Notes: generated from the sequence alone by a model not told the origin. A DNA stretch of 64,000 nucleotides from Erwinia rhapontici (GCF_012271765.1 NZ_VRKO01000012.1:124001-188000); one strand, 5' to 3'; numbered from the stretch's first letter, positions 1-9,030 are shown. Numbers and translations are program-made.

Positions 1-2322
1 CGTCTGGTCAGCGCGCTGAAAAATGCCGGGCTGGGACTGATCCTCGACATCGTGCCGAACCATATGGCGGCCTCGCTGGAAAATGCCTGGTGGCGCGATG
101 TGGTTGAACACGGTGAGGCAAGCCGCTACGCGCGGCATTTTGATATCGACTGGTCACGCCGTCTGACGCTGCCGTTCCTGGGCGATGCCTTTGAGACGGC
201 GCTGGATAACAATGAGATCACGGTGCAAGCCGATCCCGACAGCGGTAAACCCGCGCTGGCGTACTACGACACCTTCTACCCGCTGAAACCGGAAACCTGG
301 CAGGAATGCGAAGCCGATGTGCTGGCACTCACCGATCGGTCGGAGATGGCGGCACTCCACCAGCGTCAGCCTTGGCGGTTGATGTGCTGGCGTGATGCGG
401 CCAATGAACTCTCCTACCGCCGTTTCTTTGAAATCACCGGACTGGTGGGAATGCGGGTTGAGGATCGCGGCGTGTTTGATGATACCCACCGTTTGATCCT
501 CGAACTGGTCCATTCCGGTGCCGTTGACGGGCTGCGGGTTGACCATGTGGACGGGCTGGCCAACCCACAGGCGTATCTGACGCGCCTGCGCCAGCAGGCA
601 GGCCCGGACTGCTATATCACCGTAGAGAAAATCCTTGGCAAAGATGAACAGCTGCCGAGCGACTGGCCGGTTTCCGGCACCACCGGCTATGAGTTTATGG
701 CAGCGCTCTCCGATGCGCTGGTCGATGGCAGTCAAATCAGCGCCCTGCGCAAAATCTACAATGATGTGCTGGATAAGCCAGTGAATATGGCCGCCGAACT
801 GCGAGAAGCAAAGCGGCTGATGGTGGATAAGAACTTTGCCGGTGAGTTCAGCACGCTGCTGACCCTCGCCGGTGATATTGCCGCAGAGGAAAATGCGCTG
901 TTGCCGGAGAACAATCTGCGGCAGGCGTTGCGCGAACTGCTGATTGCCTTCCCGGTGTACCGCACTTACGGCACGGAAAACGGATTGCCTGCGGCCGATA
1001 GCGAATTATTGCAACAGGTGGCAAACCACGTCAAAAACCGTACCGATGCCCCTGACCCGGCCGCACTTAATCTGATTCTGCGCATTCTCACGGGCGACAT
1101 CCCGGCACACACGCGTCAGCAGGCCACCACGTTCCGCATCCGTTTCCAGCAACTGACTGGCCCGCTGATGGCGAAATCGGTCGAAGATACCCTGTTCTTC
1201 CGCCAGCACATGTCGCTGGCGCTGAATGAGGTTGGCGCGGAACCGCTGCCGCGTGCCTTCTCGCTTGACCGCTTTCACGCAGAGATGAAAGTGCGCCTTG
1301 AGCGACAGCCGGATGCCCTTTCCGGCACCACCACGCATGATACCAAACGCGGCGAAGATGCCCGGGCGCGGCTTTATACACTCTCCGAGGCCCCGGCGCA
1401 CTGGGCTGCGTGCGTGGCGCGCTGGTGCGAGATGAACCGCAGCTGCGTGGTGACGCTTGACGATGGCCGGGCGCCAAAACCCTCTGTCGAGTGGATGCTC
1501 TACCAGGCGCTGGCCGGTGTCTGGCCTGCGACGCTTCAGCCCCGGGATCACGCCGGGCTGGCGGCGCTGGAAGAGCGTTTTCTCGCCTATGTGCAAAAAG
1601 CACTGCGCGAAGCGAAGCAGCGTACCAACTGGACTGCCGTAAACGATGACTACGAGAATGCGGTGCTCGACTATGCGCGTCACCTGCTCTCGCCGGCTAA
1701 TACCGACTTTTTGCATGATTTCACCGCTTCGCTGCAACCGTTTATCCAGGCCGGGCTGGTGAACAGTCTTACCCAGACGGTGGTGAAACTGACTGCGCCA
1801 GGCGTTCCGGATATTTACCAGGGCAGTGAAACGCTCGATTTCAGTCTGATCGATCCGGATAACCGCCGGGAGCCGGACTTTCCCGCACTGCAACAGATGC
1901 TGACGGCACACAAAACGCCGCTGGATAGCGATCCGGCGCACTGGCTGAGCGGCCAGCTCAACCAGCATGTGATCGCCAGCCTGCTACAGCTGCGTCAGGC
2001 CCGTCCGGCACTGTTTCGTCATGGCGATTATCTGCCGCTGAGTGCACAAGGCCCGCGCGAAGACCATCTGATCCTCTTCGCCCGGCTGGACAGTACCCAT
2101 GCGCTGATGGTGATTGCCCCGCGTCTGGCGCTGAAGCTGCCGGATAACGCCGGAGAATCTGATCAGACGGCGCCTTCTGCCTCGACCACCATCGCGCTGA
2201 CGGCACCGCTTTCCCACCGTCGCTACCGTAATATCCTCAGCGGAGAAGTGATGTTTGTGACCGATCAGATCACGCTGGCTGTCACAGACACGGGTTTGCC
2301 GCTGATACTCAGCAGTGAATAG
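1..2322 (+). CDS. treY: Maltooligosyltrehalose synthase (5' end cut by window edge)
   Basis: TreY is a GH13-family intramolecular transglucosylase. It turns the reducing end of a malto-oligosaccharide from alpha-1,4 into an alpha,alpha-1,1 (trehalose) linkage; TreZ then releases trehalose. The frame is open from base 1, so the gene begins upstream; 773 codons are visible, about 70 short of the usual ~840. The first visible residues carry the GH13 region I motif DIVPNHM (about codons 16-22). Further on come GLRVDHVDGLANP, holding the region II nucleophile Asp, YITVEKILG with the acid Glu, and TTHDTKRGED for region IV. The C-terminal VPDIYQG is also typical. It ends 63 bp before treX, so the two are probably cotranscribed. 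treZ is expected upstream, outside the window. Confidence 0.93.
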   Translation, partial: RLVSALKNAGLGLILDIVPNHMAASLENAWWRDVVEHGEASRYARHFDIDWSRRLTLPFLGDAFETALDNNEITVQADPDSGKPALAYYDTFYPLKPETWQECEADVLALTDRSEMAALHQRQPWRLMCWRDAANELSYRRFFEITGLVGMRVEDRGVFDDTHRLILELVHSGAVDGLRVDHVDGLANPQAYLTRLRQQAGPDCYITVEKILGKDEQLPSDWPVSGTTGYEFMAALSDALVDGSQISALRKIYNDVLDKPVNMAAELREAKRLMVDKNFAGEFSTLLTLAGDIAAEENALLPENNLRQALRELLIAFPVYRTYGTENGLPAADSELLQQVANHVKNRTDAPDPAALNLILRILTGDIPAHTRQQATTFRIRFQQLTGPLMAKSVEDTLFFRQHMSLALNEVGAEPLPRAFSLDRFHAEMKVRLERQPDALSGTTTHDTKRGEDARARLYTLSEAPAHWAACVARWCEMNRSCVVTLDDGRAPKPSVEWMLYQALAGVWPATLQPRDHAGLAALEERFLAYVQKALREAKQRTNWTAVNDDYENAVLDYARHLLSPANTDFLHDFTASLQPFIQAGLVNSLTQTVVKLTAPGVPDIYQGSETLDFSLIDPDNRREPDFPALQQMLTAHKTPLDSDPAHWLSGQLNQHVIASLLQLRQARPALFRHGDYLPLSAQGPREDHLILFARLDSTHALMVIAPRLALKLPDNAGESDQTAPSASTTIALTAPLSHRRYRNILSGEVMFVTDQITLAVTDTGLPLILSSE

Positions 2323-2385
2323 CATCCAGAAAAGTGAATAACAGACGCTACCGCTTACCATTTGCCAAGGGATGAAAAGAACGCT

Positions 2386-4461
2386 ATGTCGAACGCAACA
2401 CCTTATGTCATCGAAGCCGGGTTAAGCCACCAGCTGGGGGCCAATTTTGATGGTGAAGGGGTGAATTTCGCCCTCTTCTCCGCGCACGCTGAGCGCGTTG
2501 AGCTGTGCCTCTATGACCCCAGCGGACAGCAGGAGATCGCCAGACTGGAACTGCCGGAATACACCCATGAAGTGTGGCATGGCTATGTGCGGGGGCTCCA
2601 ACCGGGTGCACTCTACGGCTACCGCGTTTATGGTCCCTATGAACCGGAAAACGGACATCGTTTTAATCCGCATAAGCTGCTGATCGACCCGTATGCCCGT
2701 GAACTGTCAGGGGATATTGAGTGGAATGAGGCGCACTTTGCTTACGATTTGTATGATGATGAGAAGGACCTGACCTTTGATACCCGGGACAGCGGCCCGT
2801 ATACCCCCAAATGCCGGGTTATCGATCCGGATGAATTCCTCTGGCATGATGAAAATCGCCCGGTGGTCCCCTGGTCAACCACCGTGATCTACGAAGCGCA
2901 TGTCAAAGGCTTTACCCAGTTGAACAGTGCGGTACCTGAAGCGCTACGCGGCACCTATGAAGGCATGGGCCATCCGGCCGTCGTGGATTACATCAAAAGC
3001 CTTGGCGTGACGTCAGTTGAATTGCTGCCAGTCCACTGGTTCCCGGACGATCAGCACCTGCTGGACAAAGGGCTGAAGAACTTCTGGGGCTATAATTCGC
3101 TCGCGTTCTTCTCTCCGGCTTCGCGCTACTTTGGCCCTAACGGCATTCAGGGTTTCCGCGATATGGTGCGCGCCTTCCACGATGCCGGGATCGAGGTGAT
3201 CCTCGACGTGGTGTATAACCACACGGCAGAAGGTAACGAACTCGGCCCGACGCTGTCCTTTAAAGGCATTGATAACTTCTCTTACTATCGCACCTTGCCG
3301 GATCAGCACCGTTATTACATCAACGACACCGGCACCGGCAATACGGTCAACACCTCACATCCCCGGGTATTACAGATGGTAATGGATTCCCTGCGTTACT
3401 GGGCAGAATCGATGCATATCGACGGTTTTCGCTTCGATCTGGGCACTATTTTGGGCCGTGAACCGGGGGGCTTCGATCCCCGCGGCGGTTTTTTCGATGC
3501 CATCATGCAGGACCCGGTGTTGTCGCGTCTGAAGCTGATTGGCGAGCCCTGGGATATTGGCCCAGGCGGCTATCAGGTTGGCGCTTTTCCACCCGGCTGG
3601 GCGGAATGGAACGATAAATACCGTGACACGGTGCGGGAATACTGGAAGGGAGACAATGTCTCAACCGAGTTCGCGGCTCGTTTGCTGGGCTCAGGCGACC
3701 TCTACGATCAGCGCGGGCGTCGTCCCTGGGAGAGCGTCAACTTCATCACCGCCCACGACGGTTTTACGCTGAATGACCTGGTGTCGTACAACAACAAACA
3801 TAACGACGCCAACGGCGAGGACAACAACGATGGTCATAATGATAATCGCTCCTGGCATTACGGTGTCGAAGGACCAACGGAAGATGAAGGGATCAACGCG
3901 ATACGTGAACGTCAGAAGCGTAACTTTCTCGCCACCCTGCTATTCTCCCACGGGACACCGATGCTGCTGGCGGGTGATGAATTTGGTCGCAGCCAGCGCG
4001 GCAACAATAACGGCTACTGCCAGGACAACGACATCTCCTGGATTAACTGGGACGATGTACCGGAAAGCGGCGAAATGCTGCGTGAATTTACCCGCCAGCT
4101 GATCGCCCTGCGCACCGCTCAGCCTTTACTGCGGCGTGAAAGCTGGCGCGATAATATGGATATCAAGTGGTTTAATGCAGGCGGTGGTTTTCAGCAGCCG
4201 GAACAGTGGGATGAAGGTTCAACGCTCGGCGTCTATATTGGCCGGGCAGACCTGACGGAGGAGGAGAGCATCTGGCATGACGTGCTGATGTTGTTTAACC
4301 CATTTGAGGGCAATGTGCCCTTCCTGATCCCGCAGTTTGGCGAAGGTGGCTGGGTACTGGAACTCTGCACATCGGACAGAGCCACACCCGGCCAGGTGAT
4401 CACCAAAGAGAAAAATGTCGAGCTGGAAGGTCGCAGCATTGCCCTGTATCGCAGGCCTTAA
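2386..4461 (+). CDS. treX: Glycogen/malto-oligosaccharide debranching enzyme (TreX/GlgX family)
   Basis: A GH13 debranching enzyme that hydrolyses alpha-1,6 branches of glycogen or maltodextrin and so feeds linear chains to TreY. It has 691 residues from ATG 2386, the normal GlgX/TreX length. Residues ~18-100 form the N-terminal CBM48-like domain. Catalytic residues visible are nucleophile Asp351 in GFRFDLG, acid Glu387 in LIGEPWD and Asp458 in AHDGFTLND; VVYNHT near 276-280 is region I. The frame extends to a TTG at 2362, but ATG 2386 sits behind a better-placed purine-rich AAAAGA and starts the family N-terminus. Its position after treY argues for the trehalose pathway; the same protein could be called GlgX. 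A short hairpin (4489-4510) overlaps the end of osmB opposite. Confidence 0.93.
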   Translation: MSNATPYVIEAGLSHQLGANFDGEGVNFALFSAHAERVELCLYDPSGQQEIARLELPEYTHEVWHGYVRGLQPGALYGYRVYGPYEPENGHRFNPHKLLIDPYARELSGDIEWNEAHFAYDLYDDEKDLTFDTRDSGPYTPKCRVIDPDEFLWHDENRPVVPWSTTVIYEAHVKGFTQLNSAVPEALRGTYEGMGHPAVVDYIKSLGVTSVELLPVHWFPDDQHLLDKGLKNFWGYNSLAFFSPASRYFGPNGIQGFRDMVRAFHDAGIEVILDVVYNHTAEGNELGPTLSFKGIDNFSYYRTLPDQHRYYINDTGTGNTVNTSHPRVLQMVMDSLRYWAESMHIDGFRFDLGTILGREPGGFDPRGGFFDAIMQDPVLSRLKLIGEPWDIGPGGYQVGAFPPGWAEWNDKYRDTVREYWKGDNVSTEFAARLLGSGDLYDQRGRRPWESVNFITAHDGFTLNDLVSYNNKHNDANGEDNNDGHNDNRSWHYGVEGPTEDEGINAIRERQKRNFLATLLFSHGTPMLLAGDEFGRSQRGNNNGYCQDNDISWINWDDVPESGEMLREFTRQLIALRTAQPLLRRESWRDNMDIKWFNAGGGFQQPEQWDEGSTLGVYIGRADLTEEESIWHDVLMLFNPFEGNVPFLIPQFGEGGWVLELCTSDRATPGQVITKEKNVELEGRSIALYRRP

Positions 4462-4496
4462 TCGTACGCTTTCTTATCGGGTTAGCGCAGGTCAGC

Positions 4497-4706
4497 TTAA
4501 CGGCTGACCTGATGCCCAATTACACCACCGATGGCTGCGCCGCCCAGTGTTCCCCAGGTGCTGCCTCCGGTCAGGACCGCACCACCCACCGCCCCCACAC
4601 CCGCACCAATAGCGGTGTTTCTGCCACGATGAGACATGCCACAGGCCGTTACTGAAAGAGTCACCAGCAAAACAATGGCAATAGTACCGCTGCGTTTTAA
4701 CAACAT
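4497..4706 (-). CDS. osmB: Osmotically inducible lipoprotein OsmB
   Basis: A small lipoprotein of 69 residues. The N-terminal signal ends in the lipobox VTAC (Cys about residue 22). The rest is a glycine-zipper segment (RNTAIGAGVGAVGGAVL, then GTLGGAAIGGVIGHQV) that matches E. coli OsmB closely. The longer frame starts at 4742, but ATG 4706 follows a GAGG ribosome site five bases away and gives the normal OsmB start. A perfect 8-bp inverted repeat AGGTCAGC/GCTGACCT (4489-4510) overlaps the stop codon and may help end transcription from both convergent genes. In E. coli osmB is induced by osmotic shock and stationary phase; nothing in this promoter was proven here. Confidence 0.9.
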   Translation of the reverse strand: MLLKRSGTIAIVLLVTLSVTACGMSHRGRNTAIGAGVGAVGGAVLTGGSTWGTLGGAAIGGVIGHQVSR

Positions 4707-5013
4707 AAAAACCTCATTACCATTACGCATAATGGAAGGCAAAAAGTTAACGTTTTATTGTTCTTTTCCATCCCCTGGAAGAACCACTGCTCCTTTGCTG
4801 CAGAATATAGGCCTTGTTGTTGACCTCGGGCAGGTAAAAATTCTTATAAAATGGCACTATTTTTTGCCGCCCCTGACACCCCGCCAGCCACTGCTACAAG
4901 CGACCTGTACGCGATTTAACCTCTGCATTCGTGATGATGCATAAGCCCCCCTTCAGCGTTTTCACCGTGGTTTAGCTCTCACATCCACTGCCCTGTAGCC
5001 CGAAATGAAACCC

Positions 5014-5029
5014 TGTGAAACAGCTCACG
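5014..5029 (+). promoter_or_regulatory. Probable CRP-cAMP binding site
   Basis: TGTGA-N6-TCACG fits the CRP consensus TGTGA-N6-TCACA with one mismatch. It lies 105 bp upstream of the PTS start, as expected for a catabolite-controlled sugar transporter. Seen in sequence; binding is inferred. Confidence 0.65.
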
Positions 5030-5037
5030 CTCTGATA

Positions 5038-5087
5038 TGAAACCGGTTGCAGAAATCGGTTTCACTGATAGCATCAAATCAGTTTCA
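5038..5087 (+). promoter_or_regulatory. Tandem LacI/GalR-family (AscG-like) operators
   Basis: TGAAACCGGTTGCA (5038-5051) differs by one base from the TGAAACCGGTTTCA palindrome known for E. coli AscG. It is followed by AGAAATCGGTTTCA (5051-5064) and a weaker TCAAATCAGTTTCA (5074-5087). The sites lie between the CRP site and the PTS start, the classic repressor position. No LacI-family gene lies in the window, so the regulator must be encoded elsewhere. Confidence 0.6.
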
Positions 5088-5133
5088 CCCTCTGTTACAT
5101 AACCAGCTACCCATAATAAAAAGGTCTGACAAT

Positions 5134-7041
5134 ATGGCAGTTATCAGGGATTACAATAAGTTAGCAACTGATATTCTTCACGAGGTCGGCGGTGAAAATA
5201 ATATCAATACCTTCTCGCGCTGTGCGACCCGTTTGCGTCTGGTACTAAATGAAACGCCGGATGGCGCTAAGGCGAAAGTCCAGAGCCTGCCGGGCGTCAT
5301 CGCCGTGGTTGAGAGCGGTGGACAGTTTCAGGTGGTGATCGGCACCCACGTGGCCGATGTGTTCAATGCCCTCTCGTCACTGATTGGCGAGCAGCACGCC
5401 GGCGGCACCGCTAAACAGAAAACGCGTGTGCTGGATGCCGTCATCGGTACCATGTCGGCGGTGTTCGCGCCCATCGTTTATATTCTTGCTGCCGCCGGTA
5501 TTCTTCAGGGGATCTTAATTGTCGTCGGCCTGATTGATGCGGATATTAAAACCTCCGGCACCTTTGCCATCTTCAACTTTATGTCGTGGACACCGTTTGC
5601 CTTCCTGCCGGTGTTTATCGCGATTACCGCGGCCAGGCACTTCAAATGTAATCCGTTTATCGCCGTGCTCTGCTGTTGCGCCCTGATTAACCCGGAATGG
5701 ACATCCATGGCAGGCCGGATTGCCGGGGGCGAAACCATCAGTTTCCTGTTTATCCCGCTGGCCAAAACCGTGTATACCTCATCGGTATTACCGCCGCTGT
5801 TCCTTGTCTGGGCGCTCTCCTGGCTTGAAAAACGCGTTGAGAAAATCCTGCCGGAGGTGATCAGCGCCCTGTTCACACCGCTGATCTGCTTCGTGGTGAT
5901 TGTGCCCCTGACGCTGATTGTGATTGGCCCGATCACCACCTGGGCGGCGATGGGCATTGCCAGTGGTTATAACGCCCTGTTTGCCTTTGCCCCTGCCGTT
6001 GCGGCTGCCGTTATTGGCGGTGTCTGGCAGATTATTGTGATCTTCGGCGTTCACTGGGGCATTACGCCGGTGATAATGGCGAACTTCGATACACAGGGTT
6101 ATGACTCCTTCCAGGCCTACCAGACGATTGCGGTGATCGGTCAGATGGCCGCCGTGTTTGGTGTGTTCCTGAAAACGCGTAACCGGGCGCTGAAAGCGAC
6201 CTCCTTATCTGCCGGTGTCACTGCGATTTTCGGTATCACCGAACCGGCTATCTACGGTGTGACGCTGCGTTTCAAAAAACCGTTTATCTGCGGCTGTATT
6301 GGTGGCGCCATTGGTGCCGTCGTGGCCAGTATGTTTGGCTCACTCTACTACGCGTATGCCGCCTTGCCGGGTCTGTTTACCCTCGTCAATGCCATCAGCC
6401 CCGATGCCCCGATGTCGTTTATTGGTGAACTGGCGGGCAGCGCCACAGCCATTATCCTGACGATTGTCATGGTGCAGTTTGTCGGCTTTGAAGATCCGAT
6501 TGATGAAGAAATCCTGAGTGAAAAAAGTCAGCAGGCTCCTGCTGCGACTGCAACTACCGCTACTCCAGCTCCGGCTCCGGCTCCGGCACAGAACCTGGCA
6601 CTATTCAGCCCGCTGTCGGGTACGGCAATCGCGCTGGAAAGTGTTAACGATGAAACGTTTGCCGGAAAAATGCTGGGTGACGGCATCGCCATCAGCCCGA
6701 GTGAAGGCCAGGTGGTGGCACCGTGTGATGCCGTGGTGGCCACGTTGATTGATTCTCATCATGCTATCGGGCTTCTCTGTGATAACGGTGCCGAGCTACT
6801 GATCCACGTGGGCCTGAACACCGTTAACCTGCAGGGCAAGCACTTCCACCCGCTGGTGAAAGAAGGTGACAGGGTCACGGCCGGGACGCCGCTGCTGACA
6901 TTTGATAAGGCCGAAATCGAAGCGGCGGGTTACGACCTCACTACCCCGGTGCTGGTGGTTAACAGCGACGACTATCAGCTGGATAAACATCAGTCCCAGG
7001 GCGTTATTAAGCCACTGACACCGTTGATGACCCTCTCCTGA
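5134..7041 (+). CDS. PTS beta-glucoside-type transporter, EIIBCA fusion
   Basis: A 635-residue phosphotransferase permease that would import and phosphorylate a glucoside at the inner membrane. The domain order is IIB (Cys30 in SRCATRLRL, phosphorylated), IIC (about ten membrane segments, with GITEPAIYGVTLR) and IIA (His near 558 in LLIHVGLNT). An Ala-Pro linker (about 500-525) joins IIC and IIA. This is the BglF architecture and length. ATG 5134 is chosen over the frame opening at 5047 because AAAAAGG lies nine bases upstream and the family N-terminus begins here. No phospho-beta-glucosidase or antiterminator is adjacent, so the substrate is unproven; AscG-like operators point to aryl-beta-glucosides or cellobiose. 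A strong terminator follows. Confidence 0.88.
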   Translation: MAVIRDYNKLATDILHEVGGENNINTFSRCATRLRLVLNETPDGAKAKVQSLPGVIAVVESGGQFQVVIGTHVADVFNALSSLIGEQHAGGTAKQKTRVLDAVIGTMSAVFAPIVYILAAAGILQGILIVVGLIDADIKTSGTFAIFNFMSWTPFAFLPVFIAITAARHFKCNPFIAVLCCCALINPEWTSMAGRIAGGETISFLFIPLAKTVYTSSVLPPLFLVWALSWLEKRVEKILPEVISALFTPLICFVVIVPLTLIVIGPITTWAAMGIASGYNALFAFAPAVAAAVIGGVWQIIVIFGVHWGITPVIMANFDTQGYDSFQAYQTIAVIGQMAAVFGVFLKTRNRALKATSLSAGVTAIFGITEPAIYGVTLRFKKPFICGCIGGAIGAVVASMFGSLYYAYAALPGLFTLVNAISPDAPMSFIGELAGSATAIILTIVMVQFVGFEDPIDEEILSEKSQQAPAATATTATPAPAPAPAQNLALFSPLSGTAIALESVNDETFAGKMLGDGIAISPSEGQVVAPCDAVVATLIDSHHAIGLLCDNGAELLIHVGLNTVNLQGKHFHPLVKEGDRVTAGTPLLTFDKAEIEAAGYDLTTPVLVVNSDDYQLDKHQSQGVIKPLTPLMTLS

Positions 7042-7050
7042 TGACATAAA

Positions 7051-7087
7051 AACCCCGGCGTGCCGCGCAATGGCACGCCGGGGTTTC
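7051..7087 (+). terminator. Rho-independent terminator of the PTS gene
   Basis: A perfect 14-bp stem (AACCCCGGCGTGCC with GGCACGCCGGGGTT) and a seven-base loop begin ten bases after the stop codon. The T-run is short, but the A-rich flank makes it usable in both directions. Confidence 0.85.
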
Positions 7088-7222
7088 AACCTCTTCTTCC
7101 ACCGCTGATTGCCAACACCCCGGGTATTCTGCTGGGGCTGATTACTTTTAGTACCGGGTTGTAATGTTTTTATGTCTGCGATATCTCCAGTTTTTAGTCG
7201 CTGGCTATTTAGTGTAAGGTCC

Positions 7223-7324
7223 GGGTCCAGTTTGACCACGCCGGAGCGGCAAAAGACGCATCCCTGCGGGCCTCGGCACGCGACGTCCTGTCGCGTGACG
7301 TCCGGCTTACCTCAAACTGGCCCC
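7223..7324 (+). repeat. 102-bp palindromic dispersed repeat, copy A
   Basis: The outer arms GGGTCCAGTTTGA and TCAAACTGGCCCC pair around inner palindromes, including CACGCGAC-gtcct-GTCGCGTG. Near-identical units occur at 18607-18708, 43840-43941 and (inverted) 46210-46312, and a truncated one at 8495-8577. This copy lies just past the 3' end of the hcp/amidase island. Confidence 0.88.
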
Positions 7325-7394
7325 ATCCCCTCAGAAAATGTACTTGCGGTGGGTTCTTATATCCCGAGATATTGAGACAGGATGTTTACAATTT

Positions 7395-7793
7395 TCATTC
7401 GTCCTCCCATGCGTTATCCAGATAAAGGAACGACTTTCTCTTCCCAAAATTATTTTTATCTTGAAAAGTAACGCCACCAAGACCACTGGAGTGCAACCCC
7501 CAGGTCCCATAGGACCCATCTTTGAAAGTCACAGTACCTGATGCTACACAAGGAGAATAATGTTCATGAAGCCACTCGCCGATATAATCAGCTTCTTCAG
7601 CCTTAGCAAAGTAATTAATTAACTGCTCTTTAGTGGGGTTGAAAAGTTTACACCACTTAGCATACCCATCTTTATCTTCAGCAAGTCCATCATAATGGCC
7701 GCTCTCAATAACCTCTACATGCTCCACCTGCCTTGCATGAACAGCCAATGAAGAAGATAATAAAATAAAGATCAATGTTATTTTTATTCCCAT
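7395..7793 (-). CDS. Secreted putative immunity protein of amidase 1
   Basis: 132 residues with a signal peptide (MGIKITLIFILLSSSLAVHA) and a short acidic mature domain; no known catalytic motif. It shares the FNPT-EQLI-YF-KAEE and HSSGLG motifs with the proteins at 8647-9030 and 9056-9451, so the three form one family. Its ATG overlaps the last ten bases of the amidase gene upstream, so the two are translationally coupled. A periplasmic antidote fits a peptidoglycan amidase acting in the periplasm. The function is inferred from position, size and export signal. Base composition is AT-richer than the surroundings, which suggests acquisition. Confidence 0.72.
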   Translation of the reverse strand: MGIKITLIFILLSSSLAVHARQVEHVEVIESGHYDGLAEDKDGYAKWCKLFNPTKEQLINYFAKAEEADYIGEWLHEHYSPCVASGTVTFKDGSYGTWGLHSSGLGGVTFQDKNNFGKRKSFLYLDNAWEDE

Positions 7794-8398
7794 TTTGCTG
7801 TACTCGCTTCGGTTGTGTTTTTTCTTCCAATATCGGGGTGTCGGTGAACCTCAGTCATGGGCACTTGAAATTGACGAGTCAACTCTGACACCAGCCATTT
7901 AAGTGATTGGTTTTGCTCATCGGTAACCGCCTCAAAAACCTCCTTATTATCAGGGCCAATAGCAAGGCCAACCATTTCAATGCCAATGCTGTCAGTATTG
8001 TTTGGGAATCGCGCAGGGAAACTTTTCTCTCTTTCTATATTGGATATTTCCTGCGAAATTCCATCTTTCCAATAAGCTTTAGTATGCAATGCGAGCAGAC
8101 GTGTTTCTGTTGGTTGGCATACTTTCTGTAGAACACATTTGGACTGCACCAGACCAACATGCCAGGTCATTTTGAATAATGAAGCCGTTTGATAAACCTT
8201 GCCATCCTTGTCGATCAAAAAATGCGCTCCGTTAGCCGATTTGTTGCCATAACTGTTAAAGGTACTTTGCGCTGTCGGACTGGCAGTTTGATGCACCACA
8301 ATACCATTAACGCTATCGAGGCTTCCCCGCTCAATCGTTTTAAATATTTTCCGCTCAATGCGATCATCATAAATATAACCATCTTCATCTATATACAT
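7784..8398 (-). CDS. AmpD-like N-acetylmuramoyl-L-alanine amidase, putative T6SS effector (copy 1)
   Basis: 204 residues, amidase_2/PGRP fold. AmpD landmarks are visible: His36 in IVVHQTAS, His80 in TWHVG, Glu141 in SIGIEM, and His187 with Lys193 in HPDIGRK. In AmpD that last motif is followed by a zinc-binding Asp; here the nearest acidic residue is Glu198. There is no signal peptide, as expected for type VI delivery. The start at 8398 follows AAGGAG; the longer frame upstream is read-through of an hcp stump. It is a close paralog of the protein at 9442-10056, with an identical C-terminal stretch. It overlaps its putative immunity gene by ten bases. The full hcp that should precede it is reduced to a fragment. 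Confidence 0.82.
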   Translation of the reverse strand: MYIDEDGYIYDDRIERKIFKTIERGSLDSVNGIVVHQTASPTAQSTFNSYGNKSANGAHFLIDKDGKVYQTASLFKMTWHVGLVQSKCVLQKVCQPTETRLLALHTKAYWKDGISQEISNIEREKSFPARFPNNTDSIGIEMVGLAIGPDNKEVFEAVTDEQNQSLKWLVSELTRQFQVPMTEVHRHPDIGRKNTTEASTAKWE

Positions 8399-8420
8399 TT
8401 TACACTCCTTTATAAATGCA

Positions 8421-8494
8421 CTAAATAATCGCGCTAGCTTTAATGTCATAACCCATCGCTACCACACCCAGTTTATTTCCTTCTGCACTCTGTG
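8421..8494 (-). pseudogene. hcp 3'-end remnant
   Basis: The last ~24 codons of hcp (SAEGNKLGVVAMGYDIKA-SAII, stop) are present, nearly base-identical to the end of the intact gene at 10079-10150. Homology stops abruptly after TCTGTGG and passes into the truncated palindromic repeat. This marks the edge of a duplicated hcp-amidase-immunity module. Confidence 0.85.
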
Positions 8495-8577
8495 GATCGG
8501 CAAAATCCGCCTCCCTGCGGGCCTCGACTTCCGGCATTCATGCCGCGTGACGTCCGGTTTACCTCAAGCTGGGCCGC
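8495..8577 (+). repeat. Palindromic dispersed repeat, copy B (left arm missing)
   Basis: The sequence from GATCGGCAAAATCCGC through CTCAAGCTGGGCC aligns with the inner and right part of copies A, C and D. The left arm is replaced by the hcp stump. As in copy A, TTCTTA...GAGACAGGAT and the 3' end of an immunity gene follow about 60 bp further on. Confidence 0.75.
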
Positions 8578-8646
8578 TCCGCGCATAACTTGTGCTTGCG
8601 GAGGGTTCTTAAATAGCGAGGCATCGAGACAGGATACTTACGATTT

Positions 8647-9030
8647 TCATTCTTCTTCCCATGAATTGTCGATGTAGTAAAAATACTGTCTTTTCCCTTT
8701 GGTAAAATCTACCCATCCAAGTCCGCTGGAGTGAATTCTCCACTCGCCAGAAGAGCCATCCTTAAATGTGATTGTGCCGGATGCCACGCAAGGTGAATAA
8801 TAGTCATCCATCCACTCGCTGTTAGAGGCTGATTCTTCGGCTTTAGTGAAGTAATGGATAAGCTGCTCCTTAGTCGGGTTAAATGTCTTACACCCTTCCT
8901 TTTCGTACTCATATCTGCCCTCGCTATCGTAAGCACCTGTCTTAACGATGTTAATCTGGCTTACTTCTCTTGCCTGAGTAAATACAGGAACAAGTAATAA
9001 AAATAAAAAAATGACTTTTATTATTCCCAT
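8647..9030 (-). CDS. Orphan secreted immunity-like protein
   Basis: 127 residues with signal peptide MGIIKVIFLFLLLVPVFTQA and the same FNPTKEQLIHYFTKAEE and HSSGLG motifs as the two neighbouring immunity-like proteins, but clearly diverged. No amidase of its own precedes it. Instead, bases just upstream (about 9023-9040) still encode the end of an amidase (STAKWE, stop), overlapping this ATG exactly as in the complete pairs. The gene is therefore probably a retained antidote from a lost effector copy. ATG 9030 was chosen because of the signal peptide; the longer frame opening is the tail of the previous gene region. Confidence 0.7.
   Translation of the reverse strand: MGIIKVIFLFLLLVPVFTQAREVSQINIVKTGAYDSEGRYEYEKEGCKTFNPTKEQLIHYFTKAEESASNSEWMDDYYSPCVASGTITFKDGSSGEWRIHSSGLGWVDFTKGKRQYFYYIDNSWEEE

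Larger units (their letters stand above)
4707..5133. promoter_or_regulatory. Divergent control region between osmB and the PTS gene
   Basis: This ~430-bp gene-free stretch serves both the leftward osmB and the rightward PTS gene. The PTS-proximal 130 bp hold a CRP-type site and tandem LacI-family operator-like sites (listed separately). No ORF longer than a shadow was found. Confidence 0.7.

Noticed and set aside
154-735. Long minus-strand frames opposite treY (also 1006-1968)
   Set aside because: They lie wholly opposite an unbroken, well-recognised GH13 gene, have no ribosome site and encode Arg/His-rich nonsense typical of antisense shadows in GC-rich DNA.
8398-8449. Longer start for amidase 1 (and 10056-10107 for amidase 2)
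   Set aside because: The extra codons are out-of-frame hcp end sequence; AAGGAG is placed for the inner ATG in both.
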